From: Mycolicibacterium sediminis
GTDB lineage: Bacteria; Actinomycetota; Actinomycetes; Mycobacteriales; Mycobacteriaceae
Length of the DNA: 64,000 bases
Assembly (NCBI RefSeq): GCF_010731735.1
Contig: NZ_AP022588.1
Span: 2,356,001 to 2,420,000 of the forward strand
Direction of reading: 5' to 3'
Below the pieces are notes generated by a model. It was not told the origin of the DNA, did no database searches, and was given only the letters and a program-made list of their open reading frames with translations. Positions 53,935-64,000 of this stretch are shown here, one piece after another. The position numbers and the translations under genes are program-made. The first letter of the stretch is position 1; each line of letters starts with the position of its first letter.

Positions 53935-54450
53935 GTGACCGCATTGCTCAACATCGACCGGCTCGACGCCCGACTCCTGTCCGCACTGTCGCGCGACGCG
54001 CGAATCGGCATCGGTGAACTGGCGTCCTCGCTCGGCATCGCGCGCAACACCGTGCAGGCCCGGCTGCGCAGGCTCACCGACACCAAGGTGCTGCGCGGCT
54101 ACCGGCCGGAGATCGACCTGGCCGCCGTCGGCATCGCCGTGCAGGCGTTCGTCGCCCTCGAGATCCACCAGAGCGAACTCCAGGCGATCGCGCACACGCT
54201 CGGTGACATCCCGGAGGTCCTCGAGGTGCACGCGACCACCGGGCGGGAGGACCTGCTGGTGCGGGTGGCCACCTCCACCCACGCGGAACTGCAGCGACTG
54301 GTCGAGCACATCGTCTCCCTGCGGGGCGTCACCCACTCGAGCACCACGCTGGCGCTGACCACGCCGCTGCCCTACCGCATCGACCCGCTCCTGCAGGCGC
54401 TGACCGAGCGATCGGGATGGGGCCGGGCGACGCCGGCCCCCGAGGCCTGA
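53935..54450 (+). CDS. Lrp/AsnC-family transcriptional regulator
   Basis: A 171-residue regulator, GTG 53935. The N-terminal HTH is LDARLLSALSRDARIGIGELASSLGIARNTVQARLRRL by region, and the C-terminal RAM ligand-binding domain has VLEVHATTGREDLLVRVAT. It is divergent from the 2-oxoacid oxidoreductase, which suggests that an amino acid controls that gene through it. Length is normal for the family. Confidence 0.93.
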   Translation: MTALLNIDRLDARLLSALSRDARIGIGELASSLGIARNTVQARLRRLTDTKVLRGYRPEIDLAAVGIAVQAFVALEIHQSELQAIAHTLGDIPEVLEVHATTGREDLLVRVATSTHAELQRLVEHIVSLRGVTHSSTTLALTTPLPYRIDPLLQALTERSGWGRATPAPEA

Positions 54451-54520
54451 GCGCTTCGTCGAAGTCGACGCGACAGGCCCTGCCGGAAGTTAGCCTCGGG
54501 TCGTCGAGGGGGTATCGCGG

Positions 54521-56455
54521 ATGACTGATCGGGTGGCGCGGTGGTTGGGCGCGGGCGTTCTCGTTGCGGGGCTGATGACGGGCGCGGTCGTCGGGGCGGG
54601 CAGTGCGATCGCCACTCCGGACCCGACCGCGGACGGAGTGACGTCGTCGCCCGGAGTCGATGCTCCGACCAGTGTCGGGGTGTCGGGGAAGTCCGAAGAC
54701 CAAGCGTCACAATCCGATTCCCAGCCAGCGAGCGTCGTCGGCAACGGCCGCGAGGGCGCCGAGTCGACCCGGGGTCTCTCCGGGATCACGCGCGAGCGCG
54801 AAACCTCGACGCCCCTCACCAAGCCGGACGATCGTCGGCCCTTAGGCAACACGGCATTGGACGACACCGTGACCGACGACACGATGACCGATGCCGACAC
54901 GACGGCGAAGGCGTGGCTCTCGGAGGACGTGTCCCCGGGCGTCGTCGCCGATCCCGTGGACGCACCGACCGACGGCCTGGAGCGGACCGCCGTGCAGCGC
55001 GGCGTCCGCCCGGCGCCCGTGGTGACGCAGGCGAGGCAGCCGGTCGACGCGACGGTCGCCGTGGTGCACGGGTCCTCTCTCGACACCCCGTCCGCCGCCG
55101 CCGACGTCGCTGCGCCCGTCCCGACCATCAGCACCGTCGCTCACAGCACCGTCGCTCACAGCACCGCCGGCGAGTCAGCCGCCGTCGACCGGCCCGCCCC
55201 CGTGACGGACGCGGGCACGATGCAGGTCGGTCGGGTGCAATCCACCCCGGCGCCGCAACCGGGGCTGCCGACGCCGGCGAACGTCGTCGGGACGCTGTTC
55301 TTCGCGGTGTTCGACTTCTTCAACCGACTGATCGAGGGCCCACCCACGGTCCCCGCGGGCAGCAACCTGCGCGCAGGCCGCTCGACGCTCCCACTCGACT
55401 GCGGCGACGGCTACACCGCCGACGCGGACTGGTACTTCCCGACCAGCGGGCAACCCGACAAGCTCATCTACTTCCAGCACGGCTTCGGGGCGCGCGCGAG
55501 CTTCTACAACCTGACCGCGGCGGAACTGGCCGAGCGGAACAACGCGATCGTCGTCGCGCCGTCGATCACGGGGAACTTCTTCGCCTGCGACGGCTGCAGT
55601 CTCGACGGTGACCAGATGCACGCCGCGGTCGCGAAGCTGTTCCTCGGCGATCCCGGCACGGGCCGGCGCACCGCGCTGGCGGCCAGTGCCGCCGCGGCCG
55701 GTTACGAGGGCACGCTGCCCGACGACTTCGTCATCGCCGGGCACTCCGAGGGCGGGCAGCTGGCGGCGGGGTCGGCCGGGTACTTCGCCGACTACGCCTC
55801 CGCGGACCGGCGAGACGATCTGCTCGGCGTGCTGCTGTTCGACACGTCGGCGACCGGTGGCGCGCTCGAGCGGGCGTTGCCGAAGCTGGTCGGGATCCCG
55901 GTCCTCCACATCGCCGGGGAGCCGGCCGCCCTCAATACGTTCGGCGACGCCAACGTGGTGCTCGAGGCGCTGCGACCGGGTCAGTTCAACGGTGTGCGGC
56001 TGGTCGGAGGCATGCACTCGGATGCGTTCCGGAGCACGGCGGTGTTCGGGCTCGCCCAGGTCATCGTGTCGCTGGCCACCGGTTTTTCGACCCCCGAGAA
56101 CGTCGAGGCCGTGCAGGTGCTGGCCCAGGGGTGGATCACCGACTGGTTCGAGGGCACCCGCACCGACCGGTTCTACGGCGAACCGGGGTCGACGATCCCC
56201 GTGGCCACCGCTGCCGGCGTCGCGTATGCCGAGGTGCTGCCGGTCGCGCCGGTGCAGCTGTCGTTCTTCGACCAGATCGCCAACGGCTTCTTCGGCGTGC
56301 TCGAGAGCCTGTCGTCGAACAAGCCCAGCGCAGTGAGCCCCGAGGCCATGCTGAGCGATTACGCCGGAGGAAACTCTTCGCGACACTCCACAGCCATAAC
56401 GGCTCTATCCCTTGACGGACGGCAGAGAACGGGCCAATCTGTTGGGCAGCAATGA
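54521..56455 (+). CDS. Secreted alpha/beta hydrolase with long disordered linker
   Basis: A 644-residue exported protein, ATG 54521 with GAGGGGG upstream. Residues 1-32 are a signal peptide. Residues 33-250 are low-complexity Asp/Thr/Ser/Pro-rich, including a VAHST duplication at about 206-215. The hydrolase domain (about 265-540) has CGDGYTADADWYFP, FQHGFGA, nucleophile elbow GHSEGG with Ser409, acid near Asp441 and His499 in GGMHSD. It is clearly paralogous to the catalytic domain at 48235-50325 but lacks the lipocalin. Its C-terminal 100 residues differ. A lipase or esterase role at the cell surface is inference. Confidence 0.87.
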   Translation: MTDRVARWLGAGVLVAGLMTGAVVGAGSAIATPDPTADGVTSSPGVDAPTSVGVSGKSEDQASQSDSQPASVVGNGREGAESTRGLSGITRERETSTPLTKPDDRRPLGNTALDDTVTDDTMTDADTTAKAWLSEDVSPGVVADPVDAPTDGLERTAVQRGVRPAPVVTQARQPVDATVAVVHGSSLDTPSAAADVAAPVPTISTVAHSTVAHSTAGESAAVDRPAPVTDAGTMQVGRVQSTPAPQPGLPTPANVVGTLFFAVFDFFNRLIEGPPTVPAGSNLRAGRSTLPLDCGDGYTADADWYFPTSGQPDKLIYFQHGFGARASFYNLTAAELAERNNAIVVAPSITGNFFACDGCSLDGDQMHAAVAKLFLGDPGTGRRTALAASAAAAGYEGTLPDDFVIAGHSEGGQLAAGSAGYFADYASADRRDDLLGVLLFDTSATGGALERALPKLVGIPVLHIAGEPAALNTFGDANVVLEALRPGQFNGVRLVGGMHSDAFRSTAVFGLAQVIVSLATGFSTPENVEAVQVLAQGWITDWFEGTRTDRFYGEPGSTIPVATAAGVAYAEVLPVAPVQLSFFDQIANGFFGVLESLSSNKPSAVSPEAMLSDYAGGNSSRHSTAITALSLDGRQRTGQSVGQQ

Positions 56456-56520
56456 TTGACCAGGATGAAGAGCAGTGCCTAGCCGCCAGCCAGCGCCTAG
56501 TCCGCCGCCGCATGCGCTAG

Positions 56521-56549
56521 TTGAGGAATACTCCGTCCTGCGCTACTGT
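56521..56549 (+). promoter_or_regulatory. Candidate SigA promoter of rpoBC
   Basis: TTGAGG (56521-56526) and TACTGT (56544-56549) are separated by exactly 17 bases. A start at about 56556 would give an untranslated leader of about 170 bases. The leader has GC-rich stretches such as two tandem GGTCCCGG copies near 56696-56710 but no recognisable riboswitch. Confidence 0.7.
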
Positions 56550-56727
56550 TGGACGTTGCGCTGGCTGCATCCTGCCCACCTCACTCGCACTCACCGTGCC
56601 CCTGGTCTGAGTTCTACTCAGTGATCTAGGCGCGTGCCGTGCCTCGGGGAGGTCTGGTGAAGCCGGCCGAACCGATGCAGATATAGCGGCCGCGGTCCCG
56701 GGTCCCGGGCACCAACAGTCGCATGAG

Positions 56728-59700
56728 GTGCTGGAAGGACGCATCTTGGCTTCTCGCCAGATCAATTCAGTAGGTACCAACTCCGTTCCCGGAGCACCCA
56801 ACCGAGTCTCCTTCGCGAAGCTCCGCGAGCCTCTCGAGGTTCCGGGGCTTCTCGACGTTCAGACTGACTCGTTCGAGTGGCTCATCGGATCCGAGGGTTG
56901 GCGGGCGAAGGCCATCGAGCGTGGCGAGCCCAACCCCAAGGGCGGACTCGAAGAGGTTCTCGAAGAGCTGTCCCCGATCGAGGACTTCGCCGGGAACCTG
57001 TCGCTCACCTTCTCCGACCCGCGCTTCGACGAGGTCAAGGCCTCCGTCGACGACTGCAAGGAGAAGGACCAGACCTACGCGGCACCCCTGTTCGTCACCG
57101 CTGAGTTCATGAACAGCGAGAGCGGCGAGATCAAGAGCCAGACGGTCTTCATGGGTGACTTCCCGATGATGACCGAGAAGGGCACCTTCATCATCAACGG
57201 CACCGAGCGTGTCGTGGTGAGCCAGCTGGTCCGTTCGCCGGGCGTGTACTTCGACAAGTCGAAGGACAAGGCCACCGAGAACGACCTCACCAGCGTGAAG
57301 GTCATCCCCGGCCGTGGCGCATGGCTCGAGTTCGACGTCGACAAGCGCGCCACCGTCGGCGTCCGCATCGACCGCAAGCGTCGCCAGCCGGTCACCGTGC
57401 TGCTGAAGGCGCTCGGCTGGACCAGCGAGCAGATCACCGAGCGCTTCGGCTTCTCCGAGATCATGATGTCCACCCTCGAGAAGGACAGCACCGCCGGTCC
57501 CGACGAGGCACTGCTGGACATCTACCGGAAGCTGCGCCCGGGCGAGCCGCCGACCAAGGAGTCCGCGCAGACCCTGCTGGAGAACCTGTTCTTCAAGGAG
57601 AAGCGCTACGACCTCGCCCGCGTCGGCCGCTACAAGGTCAACAAGAAGCTCGGTCTGAACCCCGGCGTCCCGATCACCAGCTCCACGCTGACGCCCGAGG
57701 ACATCGCCGCCACGATCGAGTACCTGGTCCGTCTGCACGAGGTCAACTCCGAGCAGGCCGCCTACATGACCGCCCCCGGCGGCGTGGAGGTCCCGGTCGA
57801 GGTGGACGACATCGACCACTTCGGCAACCGTCGTCTGCGCACCGTGGGCGAGCTCATCCAGAACCAGATCCGCGTGGGCCTGTCCCGCATGGAGCGCGTG
57901 GTTCGCGAGCGCATGACCACCCAGGACGTCGAGGCGATCACCCCGCAGACCCTGATCAACATCCGTCCCGTCGTGGCGGCGATCAAGGAGTTCTTCGGGA
58001 CGTCGCAGCTGAGCCAGTTCATGGACCAGAACAACCCGCTGTCGGGTCTGACCCACAAGCGCCGCCTGTCGGCGCTGGGCCCCGGTGGTCTGTCCCGTGA
58101 GCGCGCCGGCCTCGAGGTTCGTGACGTGCACTCGAGCCACTACGGCCGCATGTGCCCGATCGAGACGCCGGAAGGCCCGAACATCGGCCTGATCGGCTCG
58201 CTGTCGGTCTACGCGCGGGTCAACCCGTTCGGCTTCATCGAGACGCCGTACCGCAAGGTCGTCGACGGTGTCGTCACCGACGAGATCCTGCACCTCACCG
58301 CCGACGAGGAGGACCGCTACGTCGTAGCGCAGGCCAACTCGCCGATCGACGACACGGGTCGCTTCACCGAGGAGCGCATCCTGGTCCGTCGTAAGGGCGG
58401 CGAGGTCGAGAACGTCACGCCGGCCGAGGTCGACTTCATGGACGTCTCACCGCGCCAGATGGTGTCGGTCGCGACCGCGATGATCCCGTTCCTCGAGCAC
58501 GACGACGCCAACCGTGCCCTGATGGGTGCCAACATGCAGCGCCAGGCGGTTCCGCTGGTGCGCAGCGAGGCACCGCTCGTCGGCACCGGCATGGAACTGC
58601 GTGCCGCGATCGACGCCGGTGACGTTGTCGTCTCCAGCAAGTCCGGTGTGGTGGAAGAGGTTTCGGCCGACTACATCACCGTGATGGCCGACGATGGCAG
58701 CCGGCACACCTACCGGATGCGCAAGTTCGCCCGCTCCAACCACGGCACGTGCGCCAACCAGCGCCCGATCGTGGACGCCGGGCAGCGCGTCGAGTCCGGC
58801 CAGGTGCTGGCCGACGGTCCCTGCACCGAGAACGGCGAGATGGCGCTGGGCAAGAACCTGCTCGTCGCGATCATGCCGTGGGAGGGCCACAACTACGAGG
58901 ACGCGATCATCCTCTCGCAGCGCCTGGTGGAGGAGGACGTGCTCACGTCCATCCACATCGAGGAGCACGAGATCGATGCCCGCGACACCAAGTTGGGCGC
59001 CGAGGAGATCACCCGGGACATCCCGAACGTCTCCGACGAGGTGCTGGCCGATCTCGACGAGCGCGGCATCATCCGCATCGGCGCCGAGGTCCGTGACGGC
59101 GACATCCTGGTCGGCAAGGTCACGCCCAAGGGCGAGACGGAGCTGACCCCCGAGGAGCGCCTGCTGCGCGCCATCTTCGGCGAGAAGGCGCGCGAAGTGC
59201 GCGACACCTCGCTGAAGGTTCCGCACGGCGAGTCCGGCAAGGTCATCGGCGTCCGCGTGTTCTCACGCGAGGACGACGACGAGCTGCCCGCCGGCGTCAA
59301 CGAGCTGGTCCGCGTTTACGTGGCCCAGAAGCGCAAGATCTCCGACGGCGACAAGCTCGCCGGACGCCACGGCAACAAGGGCGTCATCGGCAAGATCCTG
59401 CCGATCGAGGACATGCCGTTCATGCCGGACGGCACGCCGGTCGACATCATCCTGAACACGCACGGTGTGCCGCGACGGATGAACATCGGCCAGATCCTCG
59501 AGACGCACCTCGGTTGGGTGGCCAAGGCCGGCTGGAACATCGACGTCGCACAGGGAACTCCGGAGTGGGCCAAGAACCTGCCCGAGAACCTCCTGACGTC
59601 GGAGCCGGACAGCATCGTCTCCACGCCCGTGTTCGACGGTGCGCGCGAGGGTGAGCTGGAGGGCCTGCTGGGCTCGACGCTGCCCAACCGCGACGGCGAC

Positions 59701-60240
59701 GTCATGGTCAACGCCGAGGGCAAGTCGGAGCTGTTCGACGGACGCAGTGGTGAACCGTTCCCGTACCCGGTGACGGTCGGCTACATGTACATCCTGAAGC
59801 TGCACCACTTGGTCGACGACAAGATCCACGCCCGCTCCACCGGTCCGTACTCGATGATCACGCAGCAGCCGCTGGGTGGTAAGGCGCAGTTCGGTGGTCA
59901 GCGATTCGGTGAGATGGAGTGCTGGGCCATGCAGGCCTACGGCGCGGCGTACACGCTGCAGGAGCTCTTGACGATCAAGTCCGACGACACCGTCGGTCGC
60001 GTCAAGGTCTACGAGGCGATCGTCAAGGGCGAGAACATCCCCGAGCCGGGCATCCCCGAGTCGTTCAAGGTGCTGCTCAAGGAGCTGCAGTCGCTCTGCC
60101 TCAACGTCGAGGTGCTCTCCAGCGAGGGCACTGCGATCGAGATGCGCGACACCGACGACGAGGACCTGGAACGCGCTGCCGCGAACCTGGGAATCAACCT
60201 GTCTCGCAACGAGTCACCGTCGGTCGAGGACCTTGCTTAA
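56728..60240 (+). CDS. rpoB: DNA-directed RNA polymerase subunit beta
   Basis: Catalytic-core subunit and rifampicin target, 1170 residues. GTG 56728 (MLEGRILAS) matches the start I recall for the M. smegmatis protein; a later start near SVPGAPN would remove 17-19 residues. The rifampicin region is intact and drug-sensitive by target: Asp433 (QFMDQN), His443 (LTHKRR) and Ser448 (RLSALG) correspond to Asp435, His445 and Ser450 of M. tuberculosis. Residues about 339-348 ([10 protein letters not shown]) differ from the shorter tuberculosis stretch. It is followed by rpoC after 63 bases. Confidence 0.98.
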   Translation: MLEGRILASRQINSVGTNSVPGAPNRVSFAKLREPLEVPGLLDVQTDSFEWLIGSEGWRAKAIERGEPNPKGGLEEVLEELSPIEDFAGNLSLTFSDPRFDEVKASVDDCKEKDQTYAAPLFVTAEFMNSESGEIKSQTVFMGDFPMMTEKGTFIINGTERVVVSQLVRSPGVYFDKSKDKATENDLTSVKVIPGRGAWLEFDVDKRATVGVRIDRKRRQPVTVLLKALGWTSEQITERFGFSEIMMSTLEKDSTAGPDEALLDIYRKLRPGEPPTKESAQTLLENLFFKEKRYDLARVGRYKVNKKLGLNPGVPITSSTLTPEDIAATIEYLVRLHEVNSEQAAYMTAPGGVEVPVEVDDIDHFGNRRLRTVGELIQNQIRVGLSRMERVVRERMTTQDVEAITPQTLINIRPVVAAIKEFFGTSQLSQFMDQNNPLSGLTHKRRLSALGPGGLSRERAGLEVRDVHSSHYGRMCPIETPEGPNIGLIGSLSVYARVNPFGFIETPYRKVVDGVVTDEILHLTADEEDRYVVAQANSPIDDTGRFTEERILVRRKGGEVENVTPAEVDFMDVSPRQMVSVATAMIPFLEHDDANRALMGANMQRQAVPLVRSEAPLVGTGMELRAAIDAGDVVVSSKSGVVEEVSADYITVMADDGSRHTYRMRKFARSNHGTCANQRPIVDAGQRVESGQVLADGPCTENGEMALGKNLLVAIMPWEGHNYEDAIILSQRLVEEDVLTSIHIEEHEIDARDTKLGAEEITRDIPNVSDEVLADLDERGIIRIGAEVRDGDILVGKVTPKGETELTPEERLLRAIFGEKAREVRDTSLKVPHGESGKVIGVRVFSREDDDELPAGVNELVRVYVAQKRKISDGDKLAGRHGNKGVIGKILPIEDMPFMPDGTPVDIILNTHGVPRRMNIGQILETHLGWVAKAGWNIDVAQGTPEWAKNLPENLLTSEPDSIVSTPVFDGAREGELEGLLGSTLPNRDGDVMVNAEGKSELFDGRSGEPFPYPVTVGYMYILKLHHLVDDKIHARSTGPYSMITQQPLGGKAQFGGQRFGEMECWAMQAYGAAYTLQELLTIKSDDTVGRVKVYEAIVKGENIPEPGIPESFKVLLKELQSLCLNVEVLSSEGTAIEMRDTDDEDLERAAANLGINLSRNESPSVEDLA

Positions 60241-60303
60241 GCGCCTCCGGCCAGCCGTCATTAGTAATTTGATCCAAAATCCCGCAAGGGGAAAGGGAGT
60301 TAC

Positions 60304-64000
<3,697 letters not shown>

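Overview
The window is from a rapidly growing mycobacterium (Mycolicibacterium type). The evidence is high GC, frequent GTG starts, a RecBCD operon, HadA/HadB/HadC mycolic-acid dehydratases, three mycolate-type cyclopropane/methoxy methyltransferases, the Mce ATPase Mkl and an unmistakable mycobacterial RpoB/RpoC. As far as I can recall it, the gene order follows the M. tuberculosis recD-to-rpoC segment (Rv0629c to Rv0668), with several insertions and losses.

Layout. Positions 1-8775 (minus strand) hold recC-recB-recD, translationally coupled, followed by an exported L,D-transpeptidase-like gene cut by the window edge. Positions 8893-13404 hold an HD-domain (SpoT/Mesh1-like) hydrolase, an enoyl-CoA hydratase, two membrane-anchored proteins of unknown role and a glyoxalase-II-like metallohydrolase. 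Positions 13490-18473 are a core block: tRNA-Thr, tRNA-Met, rpmG, hadABC, tRNA-Trp, secE, nusG, rplK, rplA. A probable L1-binding RNA operator sits between rplK and rplA, and a strong terminator follows. Positions 18500-26336 are an insertion relative to the tuberculosis layout: a secreted VanX-type dipeptidase, then a four-gene exopolysaccharide-like operon (processive GT2 synthase, PMT-type glycosyltransferase, polyprenyl-phosphate-sugar synthase, secreted GH8 glycanase), then a PE-PPE-domain hydrolase/acyltransferase.

Positions 26398-31719 (minus strand) are the mycolate methyltransferase cluster with lipG and an ABC1/UbiB kinase upstream. Positions 31798-39126 are an accessory block: a DUF2236/MpaB oxygenase and its divergent TetR regulator around a clear operator, a second LipG-like hydrolase, two DinB proteins divergent from a WYL regulator, a quinone-oxidoreductase-like enzyme and a GlxA-type AraC regulator. 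Two long perfect palindromes lie in this block. Positions 39179-44861 are a sugar-salvage operon: GH38 alpha-mannosidase, a small PpiC-like protein and a ROK sugar kinase. Positions 44854-46154 hold the rplJL operon with its L10 leader and attenuator. Then come mkl, a methyltransferase, two secreted alpha/beta hydrolases (one fused to a lipocalin domain) flanking an indolepyruvate oxidoreductase/Lrp pair, and finally rpoB and rpoC, the latter running off the end.

The most novel items are the GT2/PMT/DPM/GH8 polysaccharide operon between rplA and the mycolate methyltransferases, and the hydrolase-lipocalin fusion. I saw no phage genes, insertion sequences or CRISPR arrays. All function assignments come from reading the sequence and from family knowledge; no search was run.
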